Below the pieces are notes generated by a model. The model searched no databases. It saw nothing but the letters and a program-made list of their open reading frames with translations, and was not told the DNA's origin. Source: Stemphylium vesicarium (taxonomy: Eukaryota; Ascomycota; Dothideomycetes; Pleosporales; Pleosporaceae). Taken from it: a stretch of 64,000 nucleotides of DNA. The position numbers and the translations under genes are program-made. Every line of letters begins with the position of its first letter. The first letter of the stretch is position 1. Below are positions 1 to 8,629 of the stretch, piece after piece. Location: NCBI GenBank assembly GCA_004380135.1, contig QXCR01000087.1, positions 1-64,000 on the forward strand, in the 5' to 3' direction.

Positions 1-298
1 GTCTAACTGCTCTAAAGGAGTTTGGGGCGCGTAGTGATGGGAAGAAGGCAAAGAAGCAGGTACGCGCTGAAGGAGGTGAGCCAACTCAAAGGCGCTGCAG
101 ACAGTGCAATCAGACTGGGCATAATGCGCGTACGTGTAAGCAAGCAGTAGAAGTAGACTCTGAATAATATCTCGTGTTATATTGCTCTATACAGGGCCAA
201 AGTGGGCTGTTTTGCGCCAGAATGGGGTGGTTTTGGTGGGGGCTTGGCAAAAGTGGTGCACGAACCTGTGTGGTGCACGAACCCGTGAGGTACGTTAT
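1..298 (+). mobile_element. 3' end of a pogo-type DNA transposon (truncated by window start)
   Basis: Positions 3-167 read as one open frame ending in TAA. The last residues carry a zinc knuckle, CRQCNQTGHNARTC (CX2CX4HX4C), the typical C-terminus of fungal pogo/Fot1-type DDE transposases. The non-coding end (168-298) contains a direct repeat of GTGGTGCACGAACC at about 270-291, which looks like the doubled motif of a terminal repeat; its partner lies outside the window. This frame has no stop codons, unlike the neighbouring element, so this copy seems less mutated. Only the tail is visible, so activity cannot be judged. Confidence 0.7.
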
Positions 299-1004
299 AC
301 TATAACGATAGATTATTAGAATTAAGAAAAATACTAAATCTAGTTATATAAATTACTAATAAGGTACTAAAAGAATTATAAGAAGTAATTATTAAGTAAT
401 ATTATAATAACTTTATATATAGTTACTCTAGTATTACTTAAATAATAAAACTTACTAAGTAAAACTATAAGTTTCTTTATATAAAGAATAAAGTTATTTT
501 TTTTTATTACTAAATATATAAACTATTAGAAGAATAAATATAGTACTTACGTACCCTATAGAGAAATATAAGTAATAGAGTTATCTTATATACTATAGTT
601 AGATATCTCTATAGACTTTATTATAGGCCTACTAGTCTTAAGAGACTTTATTACTAAAGTATTATATAATATAATTCTTATAGTAGTTAATTATTTTATA
701 AAGTACGCTAAGTATATTACCTTTTATAAAGATTTTTTATAGTAGTATAACTTATATATATTATTAATAATTATATTATTAGATATTATAGTATACTAAG
801 ATTAATTATTAGTTATAGAGATAAGCTCTTTACTTTAAACTTTTAAATAGTACTATTTACTATAATTAGTACTAAAAGAAAGCTATTAATAGCTTACTAC
901 TTATAAATAGATCGATAAATAGAATAAATAAATTATATAATAAAAGCCTATCTATAGATCTATATTAACTACTAGTAGAATAACTAGATTTTACTATTAT
1001 CTAT
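299..1004. other. AT-rich degenerate DNA, no gene
   Basis: This stretch is almost entirely A/T with dense TAATA and TTATA words and no open frame of note. It looks like repeat DNA bleached by RIP. The same composition resumes right of the next element (3109 to about 3290), so the pogo-type element probably landed inside an already degraded repeat. Confidence 0.6.
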
Positions 1005-1070
1005 AACGTAGTTTATAAGCGAGTCGGCCATACAAGCGAGTCGGCCACCCCACCAACTTTGCGCACCTCT
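1005..1070 (+). repeat. Left terminal inverted repeat of the pogo-type element
   Basis: The 66 bases are the exact reverse complement of 3043-3108. The repeat has a tandem inner motif (GCGAGTCGGCC at about 1019 and 1036), a likely transposase-binding site in two copies. CpA dinucleotides here are still intact. Confidence 0.9.
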
Positions 1071-1724
1071 CTTATCTCAACGTATAATGGCTCCACGTAT
1101 AGCCTCTTAAACTACATTAAATAAAGTAGATATCTATCTTATTCTTTTATCTCTTAATACTAGCTAAATTTAGAGTAATTAACGCGCTACTACTATCTTT
1201 AATATTCTAAGAATAACGCTAAGCGACCGACGCGCTAGAAAGCCTGCCCGACGCGATTGCTAGCCTAACTCGAGGAAGCTTACCCAGCGAGAGGAGGAGG
1301 TGATTGTTAGACATATACTTGACTTGGATACACGTGGATTCGCGCCTACGTACGCTGCTGTACGCGATATGGCTGATAAGCTGCTCGCTGCGCGCAGCGC
1401 AGGTCAGGTTAGCGTCCACTAGCCGCGCAACTTTATTAAGCGTATAGACAGTCTTACGACGCGTTTTAATTAAGCGTATAATAGATAGAGAGCTCTATGC
1501 GAGAATCCTATATTAATTAGAAGCTAGTTTAAGCTTATAGAGGAGATAGAGGCTAAGTATAGTATCTATAATAATAATATCTATAACTTTAATAAGGCTA
1601 GCTTTATAATAGGTAAGATTACGACTTAGCTTATTATAATAGAGTTAGAGAAGAGAGGCAGGCTAAAGAGTATCTAGCTAGGCAATCGCGAGTAGGTGGC
1701 GGCGATCGCTGCGATTAACGCTAC

Positions 1725-1797
1725 TGTCACGGTTCGTTGCGCGCGGTCTGTCGCGGTTTCGTGGCGCGCGTTCTGTCACGGTTCGTTGAGCGCGGTC
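1725..1797 (+). repeat. Three tandem 24-25-bp units at the LTR 5' end
   Basis: Units at 1725-1748, 1749-1773 and 1774-1797 each begin TGTC(A/G)CGGTT and end in a GCGCG(G/T) block, with few differences between units. They make up the first third of the LTR and could be an enhancer-type array in its U3 region. That role is an inference. Confidence 0.8.
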
Positions 1798-1969
1798 GCT
1801 GCGACCCTGGCGTAGACCGCCCCAGATCGGCATAGGTTGGGGCAGGGAAGGCTCTGCTAGCGTAAACCCCCCCCCCTTTTCCTACCCTTATAAGCAGCGA
1901 ACCGCTCTAGTAACACTCGATAGAGGATCGCGCTTGTATACGCTGTGTTGCTCTATCCTAATTTTTACA
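1725..1969 (+). mobile_element. Solo LTR (245 bp) inserted in the transposase
   Basis: The segment starts TGTCAC and ends TTTACA, the TG...CA ends of retrotransposon LTRs. It is flanked by a 5-bp direct duplication, GCTAC, at 1720-1724 and 1970-1974. Removing it rejoins the transposase reading (INAT before, PPFLIFAG after). A TATA-like TTATAAG sits at about 1888-1894 in plus orientation, and there is a run of ten C at 1867-1876. No second LTR or internal region is present, so this is a solo LTR left by recombination. The sequence is GC-rich, in contrast to its host, which suggests a later insertion. The superfamily (Ty3 or Ty1) cannot be told. Confidence 0.82.
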
Positions 1970-3042
1970 GCTACTAGCTAGTTAGTCCCGCCGTTTCTTA
2001 TCTTTGCTGGCTAGTATTATCTATCTACCTAGTACGAGGAAGCAGAGATCCCACGCGACTAAGCAATCGTAGTTAGCGATAATAGCTAAATAAATAATAA
2101 GCTTAGAGTAGAATAGCTTAAGCACTTTAACGCTTATATAAAGACTCGTGTCATTAGTGCGCGTCGCCTGCTTATCCTTAACGGCTATAAGAGCCACTAT
2201 TCCCTTAAGTTCTAAGAGCTCTGCAAAGAGAATAATATCTACACGCTCTGCATGCTGCCTCACTCATCCCACCTGCTACAGCCGCTTAACGTTAGCTGCT
2301 TCTCGCCATTAAAGCGCGCGTATAGCCGTGAGGTGGAGAGCCTAATTCGCCACTATATTAACCACATCACTAAGCTTAAGTTCCTACTAGCGTTTAAGGT
2401 AGCGTTTATTTAATTATTTAACTTAGCTAATATTTACTTAGCCTTTTAAGGTGTAGGCCTTATACCTTTCTAACTAGACGTTATACTATTAAAGCTTAAC
2501 GTATAGCTACGTACGCCTACTCTAGCTACTCTCCTAGAGGCTCCTTAGGAGGCTCGTACGCTAAGCAACGTACGCGAGCTTAAAGCTTAATTAACGTTAA
2601 TTAGTAATCGCGTACGATAGTATAAGAGCTTATTACTAACTTTAATTATTTAGGCGATTAGCTAGCTTAAGAAGGGTACTAAAGTAATAATACTCTTAGC
2701 TAAGCTAATGCGCGATTAGATTGCTAGTCTTAAAAAGGCTAATAAGGTAGCGTTAGCACGTAAATAGCGTAAAAAAAAGCGTATATAGCAGCGAGGGGTC
2801 TTAATAAAGGGAGCTGGCGAGGATCTATTCGCTTAATAAGAGGCTAATCAGCAGATTGCTCGTGAAGAGCGTCAAGGAGGAAAGCAATTCGGCCGCAGTC
2901 GCCAGGCTCTCGCGCGCTGCAAGAGGTGCAGAGAGACTAGGCACAACTCGCGTACGTGCAAAAAAGATACTTTAGATACTACTTAATTCACTCTACTAAT
3001 ATCTATGTATTTAACTATTGCGTTGTTAAGATATATGCTTGT

Positions 3043-3108
3043 AGAGGTGCGCAAAGTTGGTGGGGTGGCCGACTCGCTTGTATGGCCGACTCGCTTATAA
3101 ACTACGTT
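3043..3108 (-). repeat. Right terminal inverted repeat of the pogo-type element
   Basis: Exact reverse complement of 1005-1070 across 66 bases. It lies about 57 bases after the transposase stop codon. Confidence 0.9.
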
Positions 3109-3500
3109 AGCTTTAAAAAGGATAACTTTTTAAACGTCTCTTTCTTTTGTCACCCTACTATATAATTTATAAACTTTATACTAATTATTAACTTTTAGCT
3201 TATATAATTATTAGTACTGATATTATATCTTCTATCTAAGAGCGGCCTTAGCATATTATCTATAATAACTATGATTATTCTAGCCGAGTACTTTCCTATC
3301 TAGGCGACCTAACCCTGGCCCAAACCCGACCCATTTGCCAGCGTATGTCTTAGTATGGACTAGGAATAGAGAAGTATCACCGAACCCCGTGTAACACTGG
3401 ACCGCGAAGCATGCACCTACGTTACTCGTTCGTAGGCCTCTTTCCGCCCATAATAAGTTTAATAGTTAATTAATAATAGATTGAAGAGATACTAAGATGT
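3109..3500. other. AT-rich flank grading into normal composition, no gene
   Basis: AT-rich degenerate sequence continues to about 3290 and then changes to balanced composition. Nothing coding is visible. The downstream end of the acyltransferase gene begins at 3501. Confidence 0.5.
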
Positions 3501-5204
3501 CTAATGAAGGCGTGGTAGTAAAAAAGGATCCTTAAGTAATCGATCCATATCATTAGTGCAAATATGGACAGAGATATCCACCCCACTGTCCGTCCAAGAC
3601 GGCCGAGATCCAGACAAAAACTCTCTAGAAGATGGCGGCGCTTCTTTGATAAGAATATCGCCGTCCAAGTTCGGCACGATGCCGTCCGCGTATCGTATGC
3701 GCGAGCCAAGACCGAAGTCGACATCGTAGATGCCAGCGCGCGCCCAGGTTGTCACCAGGATATGACGCCGGCCAAGGAATGCCTGCCATATACGCTGAGG
3801 AGACTTCTCATACGCAGCGCTATGAAGATGATCTGCGAGATTTGCTGGGTCGCTGACAGTGGAGATCGTATGCCGAATCTTTCGGGCGATGGGAACCATC
3901 GCTGCGGCAGCGTTGCTTGACTTTTCGTAGCCAACCTCCGAGCCCGGCAGCTCAACATTCATCATGATGATCGGAGACCCCCAAAAGTTTTCACCCAGCT
4001 TGAAAGCGGATCGAACGCCCAGTACAAGATCGCAATGGACCAGGCCGTCATCCTTCCCGAGTTGACGTGCACGCACAATGCAGGACCAAATGTGTGCCAA
4101 CACGGCATCATGCTTGCTGATTCTCGGGCCATCACCGTCAGTACCCTTCGTAGCTTTGTTCAAGAGGAATTCGACCTGCTTTGCGTTGAGATGAACGATA
4201 TAGTCAGAAACAGGCGCCTTAAGATCCCATTCAGCCCATGGCATAGGCTTGCCTGCTGGTGATACCAGTTTGGCCGCATCAAGGAATGGCGCAGGAGGCT
4301 TTCCCGGCGCAGCCCACCAGTCATACCTGTGCAAGGGCAAACGTTCTGTTCGTCTAATAATGGCCGCGTCCGGCTCTTCGGCGTTAATATCTCCTGCAGC
4401 AAGATTGTCCAAACGCGCCGGCTTAAAGACGGGAGTCAGGACTGGGGCGGTCAGGCCCTTGATGACGGCACTACTCACACTCGCCCAGTCCTTAACGAAG
4501 CGGATGAGGCCTGTGATGTCCGCGAAAGGATGCGCCGTTTTGGCAGCGAGGACAAAACCACCATCTAACAACGTGGTGCATTGTATAGCCATGACTGGCT
4601 TGCGCAATCCTGTTGCAGCATCGGGCTCGTTGGGTTGTAGAGCATGCGCAATGTCGACAGCAGTCACAAATTTACTAAGATTGTCGTCTTTGCGATTCCA
4701 AAGTGGCTGGGTCTTGACACGCTCGGTTTGGTAGAGTAAGTCCGTGGTGGCAGAGCTTGTTGCTGAGATGAACTCCAGACCGACGTCTGCGGAGGCCCCG
4801 AAGTGCGCGTACACGCGGCCGAAGCGACGGGCGTGGGCTGCGAACTCTTCCGCTTCAGCGGGAACCGACGCATCGTCGACGATAGCAATGGACTTCAGCT
4901 GGCCGGCCCATTGAGGATACGAAGTAAGCGCAGTGTCGAGTGTTTGGCGGAGGTGCACGGCGACGTTCACCACATCCTTCTCACCGAGAGGCTCGAAGAG
5001 CCATATAGCATTTGTAAGAGCAAATTTGGCGGTAGTCGCGTCTAGTAGCGATAGTGGGATTGCGTGTTCATGCTGCGTTGGGTTTTGGGGAAATACGCGC
5101 TCCGTCGTCGTGACTTGAATATCTACCTCGGGCGGCATCATTACGGACGACATGATAGGGTCAGAATGCAGCTTCCAGATGCTGCTTAGGAGACACGTCG
5201 ACAC
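3501..5204 (-). CDS. BAHD-type acyltransferase (transferase family PF02458, trichothecene acetyltransferase-like)
   Basis: An intron-free gene for up to 567 residues. The catalytic HXXXD motif is HPFAD (His225, Asp229) and the structural DFGWG motif appears as DFGLG (496-500), both where this family has them. Such enzymes move an acyl group from acyl-CoA to a hydroxyl or amine, often in secondary metabolism or detoxification; the substrate is unknown here. The usual length is 450-500, and the first 17 residues look unlike a start, so Met18 (ATG ending at 5153) is a likely alternative. No biosynthetic core gene lies nearby. The gene is the first intact one beside the transposon block and is divergent from the 2EXR gene. 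Confidence 0.85.
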   Translation of the reverse strand: MSTCLLSSIWKLHSDPIMSSVMMPPEVDIQVTTTERVFPQNPTQHEHAIPLSLLDATTAKFALTNAIWLFEPLGEKDVVNVAVHLRQTLDTALTSYPQWAGQLKSIAIVDDASVPAEAEEFAAHARRFGRVYAHFGASADVGLEFISATSSATTDLLYQTERVKTQPLWNRKDDNLSKFVTAVDIAHALQPNEPDAATGLRKPVMAIQCTTLLDGGFVLAAKTAHPFADITGLIRFVKDWASVSSAVIKGLTAPVLTPVFKPARLDNLAAGDINAEEPDAAIIRRTERLPLHRYDWWAAPGKPPAPFLDAAKLVSPAGKPMPWAEWDLKAPVSDYIVHLNAKQVEFLLNKATKGTDGDGPRISKHDAVLAHIWSCIVRARQLGKDDGLVHCDLVLGVRSAFKLGENFWGSPIIMMNVELPGSEVGYEKSSNAAAAMVPIARKIRHTISTVSDPANLADHLHSAAYEKSPQRIWQAFLGRRHILVTTWARAGIYDVDFGLGSRIRYADGIVPNLDGDILIKEAPPSSREFLSGSRPSWTDSGVDISVHICTNDMDRLLKDPFLLPRLH

Positions 5205-5463
5205 ACCCGCATTTAGAGCCTGTTTCAGTCTTGGCGAGGAAGTAGGTTACTTCAAATTAAGCTAGATCCCTTAAAAGTTCTTTTTACCAAGCTGTTGCTA
5301 TGCCGTGTTCGATCGAATCTTTTATAGATTGCAGGGCTAGTATCTAACACATCCCTCGGTCTAACTGCCTTCTCCACCTGCTTCTTATAGCATATCGGCT
5401 ATTTTTCTGCCCACTCCTCTAACTACTAGTGGTAGCTAGCATACTCGGTCGCCATCCTACACC
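5205..5463. promoter_or_regulatory. Divergent promoter region, acyltransferase / 2EXR protein
   Basis: The 259 bases between two start codons facing away from each other must hold both promoters. Pyrimidine-rich stretches such as CTTCTCCACCTGCTTC near 5369 lie upstream of the plus-strand start. No clear TATA box or named operator was found. Confidence 0.5.
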
Positions 5464-6204
5464 ATGACCTCTTTTCATCCATTTCCGCGGCTTCCTCTGG
5501 AGCTCCGAGAGCAAATCTGGAAAGACACCGTCGAACCGCGCACCGTCGACGTCCGGCGTGTTCGAGAGTGGTCTCAACGCTATGGCCAGCTGTTCTCGTC
5601 TACGCCAATACCAGCTATACTACAGTCCTGCCGGGAAGCCCGAAACCTTGGACTTTACGAGCAAGTCTTCTTTAAAGTTGCTGCAGTAATGAAGTTCAAA
5701 TGCGACAGCGCGCCCGAGACGGCCATCGAGAGATTCTTCATGCCCGATGAGCAGGGAGAAGAAGAGCCCAAGAAAGTAGGCTCCTCCACCACCGAGCAGC
5801 GATACGTCTGGTTGCATCTCGATATTGATATTGTGGACATTGGGGCTTCTAAGTTCTGCAATTACCAATCCATCGCATCTGCAGTAAAGCGTCTCAAGTA
5901 TGAGGGAGAGAATGGGGATGAATACTTCTTCCATACTGAATCAAATGAACTAATGAAGTTTATCAGTGTGCAAGAGATTTACGTAGTCTGCGCAGATGGT
6001 TTCTGGATGTGGGATGGGGCTATATATCAGTATCCCTGGCCCTGCGCCGAAGAAAAGCTGGTGTTCATTGACGCATTGGACGGTCGAGTTGCGCGTAGCA
6101 TTGAATTAGAAACCGTATGTAAACAGATGCTGAAGGACGCTCGGCTAGAGGCTACTGGCGAAGCATATTCCATGACGATGAGTGTTGAGGCGCATTGGTT
6201 GTGA
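5464..6204 (+). CDS. 2EXR-domain protein, function unknown
   Basis: A single-exon gene for 246 residues. The N-terminus has the signature of the fungal 2EXR family: FHPFPRLPLELREQIWKDT (4-22), followed by a region with SCREARNLGL (near 56-65). Proteins of this family are common in Pezizomycotina, often in many copies, and have no established function. No signal peptide or membrane segment is seen. The ATG at 5464 is the first in frame and places the motif at the extreme N-terminus, as usual for the family. Confidence 0.8.
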   Translation: MTSFHPFPRLPLELREQIWKDTVEPRTVDVRRVREWSQRYGQLFSSTPIPAILQSCREARNLGLYEQVFFKVAAVMKFKCDSAPETAIERFFMPDEQGEEEPKKVGSSTTEQRYVWLHLDIDIVDIGASKFCNYQSIASAVKRLKYEGENGDEYFFHTESNELMKFISVQEIYVVCADGFWMWDGAIYQYPWPCAEEKLVFIDALDGRVARSIELETVCKQMLKDARLEATGEAYSMTMSVEAHWL

Positions 6205-6728
6205 TCTTAGTGCCCGCATCCTTGTCACCTGCCTTGCGAGCTGCTTGTTCGGCCTCTTCTCGATCAACTGTTTCCCAGCTGTTATTACTGCCAACCTAAA
6301 TGCAATCGAGTAAGCAAGAAGAACCAAGATATCGCCGCGCCAAAGCCTCCTGAGTCTATCCAGGAATGTAGTTTGCATCTACGTATCGGAGCCTTGCCTA
6401 GAGATTAGCGTGGGCTATTAGCTGTTGTCTATTCTAGACGTTGGTATCCCACGCACCTATGACCTCGGTGTTCATCCATAACAGCTTCTTTCGTGCTTGA
6501 TCGATGAGGAAAGGACCATGGTCACCTGTACGCGTATTGATGGTGAGTAGAGCTGAGTCAGCGCAAAGGCGGCGAACGCACAGACTGACGTCGCGCGCCG
6601 AACTTTTTTTTGGCGGCATCGCGAATAATCTGCTTGACCCGCTCTCAGCAGTCGGGCATTCCACACTTCCCACGGTCCCTTTGCTTTGCCCATTTCCTTT
6701 GGTAGAGAGGTTTACTTTGTATGTACGG
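6205..6728. other. Intergenic, promoter of the helicase gene
   Basis: No gene seen. The frame of the helicase extends upstream without a stop to 6504, but that part is not protein-like, and a mitochondrial presequence starts at the ATG of 6729. Confidence 0.5.
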
Positions 6729-8629
6729 ATGAAGACAATGAAATTGAATTCACTCTCTTTCCCACTGCGCCCTTTCGCTCTTGCTCGCCTCGCTCCTTCG
6801 CGCCTGTCTCTCGCAACTAATACAAGATCTAGCCGCACTTCAGTTGCCACCCTCAACTTCTACAACAGACATTACACTCAACAAACACCATTACCCGCAA
6901 GTATGCCCCCACCACCCAAACGCAAGTGGCCCCGCGGTAGAGGCGGCGGCGGCGGCGGCGGAGGTGGCGATCGTACGAATGGCGGTGGACCAGCACGCGG
7001 AACATCGATGCCTCGCTCGACAATGGCGCAGCAGCCCAAGCGCCCGAAAATGGAAGAAACTCAGTCCAAGCCCGAGAACAGCGTCGATGTACGGCAAATG
7101 TACAGCACAGCGGCAGGCGATGCGACCCCAAAGCCTTTCTCCGAGTTGAAGGACAGGTTACACAAGGGGCTGCTCGATGGTCTGGACAAGATGGGATTCG
7201 AGTAAGTACAGGCTCCATCATGCCGACTTGAGCAATTTCAGCTAACAGTCATAGATACATGTCTCCTGTGCAGCAAAAGGTGCTGACTGAATTGCCCTCT
7301 TTGTCTTCCGACTGCGTTGTACAGGCAAAGACTGGTACGGGCAAGACGGTTGCCTTCTTACTTCCTGCTATCCAGAATCTCCTGGCCGGAAACATGCCCC
7401 CGAAGGGCAAGGTCGCCATCCTCGTCGTTTGCCCCACCCGCGAGCTGGCTCTGCAAATTGCCAAAGAATGCACTGGTGTGACCGCGTGTCTGCCACACAA
7501 AATGGAGTGCCACACCGCGTTTGGTGGTACTTCACGCGCCTCAAACCTGAAGGCTTTCATGAACGGCAACCCAACCGTTCTAGTTGCCACACCTGGACGA
7601 CTCGACGACATCCTCGGCGAAGAAGAGGTTCGCGAGAAGTTCAGCCACTTGAAAACAGTGGTCCTGGACGAGGCGGACCAGATGCTTGATGCAGGATTTG
7701 CTCCGGCGGTCAAGAAGATCTTGCGGCGTATCCCACCTAAGAACGATGGCTGGCAGGGAATGTGCTTCTCTGCAACACTCCCCAAAGAAGTACTGGACAT
7801 CGCCAAGATTGTCTTGTTCCCTGGCTACACACATCTGTCCACGGTGGATCCCAATGAAGTCCCGACTCATGAGCGAGTCCCGCAATTCTACTTCTCCGTT
7901 CCTACCGTCGGCCAGACTTTCCCTGCACTCTCGGCATTGATCGAAGAGGAACACAATCAGAACCCCACTGACTTCAAGGCTATTGTCTTTGGCACCACTG
8001 CAAATGGCGTCGGACTACTTTATGACTTGTACCGTAATGCGCTGCCCCAATTCAAGCTATTTGAGCTCCACAGCCGCATGTCACAGCCTGCCCGGACACG
8101 AACTACCAAGGAATTCAAAGAGGCCTCAAGTGGCATATTGTTCGCGTCCGACGTAGTTGGGCGTGGCATGGATTTCCCCAATGTCGGCCTTGTAATTCAG
8201 ATAGGTCTTCCATCAAGCACAGACCAGTACGTCCACCGAGTTGGCCGTACTGCTCGTGCGGGAAGGGATGGACGTGCTGTTCTCATTTTGTTCGAGCAAG
8301 AAGCCTTTTTCCCAAGGGTGAACAAGACCCTGCCCATCAAGTCCTATCCAGTCGATGTCGTCTCACGGCTGCCCGCCCACCAGGCCAGCATCGACCAAGC
8401 CTTCGCCAACGTCGACGAAACATCCAAGTCAAAGGCGTACCAGGCTTTCCTTGGCTATAACAAAACCTTCCTTAAGAAGCTGCAGCTCTCTACAGCTGAT
8501 TTGGTGCGTCTGGCAAACGAGTACGCGCGGACAATGGGTTGCCCGGAGCCGCCCATGCTCGAGAAGTCGACCGTAGGCAAGATGGGATTGAAGGGTGTAC
8601 CGGGTCTCAGGATCGGGTCGCGAAAGTAA
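6729..8629 (+). CDS. MSS116: Mitochondrial DEAD-box ATP-dependent RNA helicase (MSS116/CYT-19 type)
   Basis: Exon 1 is 6729-7201 and exon 2 is 7255-8629. The 53-nt intron (GTAAGT...CTAAC...TAG) splits the codon for Glu in GFEYMSPVQQ and keeps the frame. The first residues are Arg/Ser-rich with no acids until well inside, as a mitochondrial presequence would be, followed by a polyglycine/arginine linker. The helicase core is complete: Q motif (GFEYMSPVQQ), Walker A AKTGTGKT, PTRELALQI, TPGRL, DEAD as LDEADQML, SAT, a GRGMDFP block and HRVGRTARAG. MSS116/CYT-19 proteins are ATP-driven chaperones for mitochondrial intron splicing and translation. ATG 6738 is an alternative start; starting at 6903 would remove the presequence. 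Confidence 0.88.

Larger units (their letters stand above)
1207..2986 (+). pseudogene. Pogo/Fot1-type DDE transposase remnant
   Basis: Conserved blocks can be followed across frames. They are an N-terminal DNA-binding region (EEEVIVRHILDLDTRGFAP, about 1288-1346), a segment like YNFNKASFIIGKI near 1577-1620, the DDE core with HSSHLLQPL near 2256-2285, and a C-terminal CX2CX4HX4C knuckle near 2918-2959 before TAA at 2984. Several tryptophan or glutamine codons have become TAG or TAA, as RIP produces, and there are at least two frame changes plus the LTR insertion. A catalytic-region aspartate expected in the L-D-G-H/Y motif reads Asn (LILNGYKSHYS, near 2176-2208). The gene is dead. Confidence 0.85.
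1005..3108 (+). mobile_element. Pogo-type (Tc1/mariner superfamily) DNA transposon, RIP-degraded, carrying a nested solo LTR
   Basis: The element is bounded by 66-bp terminal inverted repeats (1005-1070 and 3043-3108) that match at every base. Each contains a doubled GCGAGTCGGCCA motif. Inside lies a broken transposase with helix-turn-helix, DDE and zinc-knuckle segments, all recognisable on the plus strand. A 245-bp solo LTR splits the transposase. Without the LTR and its 5-bp duplication the element would be about 1.85 kb, a normal length for the family. The exact outer edge is uncertain because the inverted match runs past TTATA, so the TA target duplication cannot be separated from the repeat. 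Confidence 0.85.
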
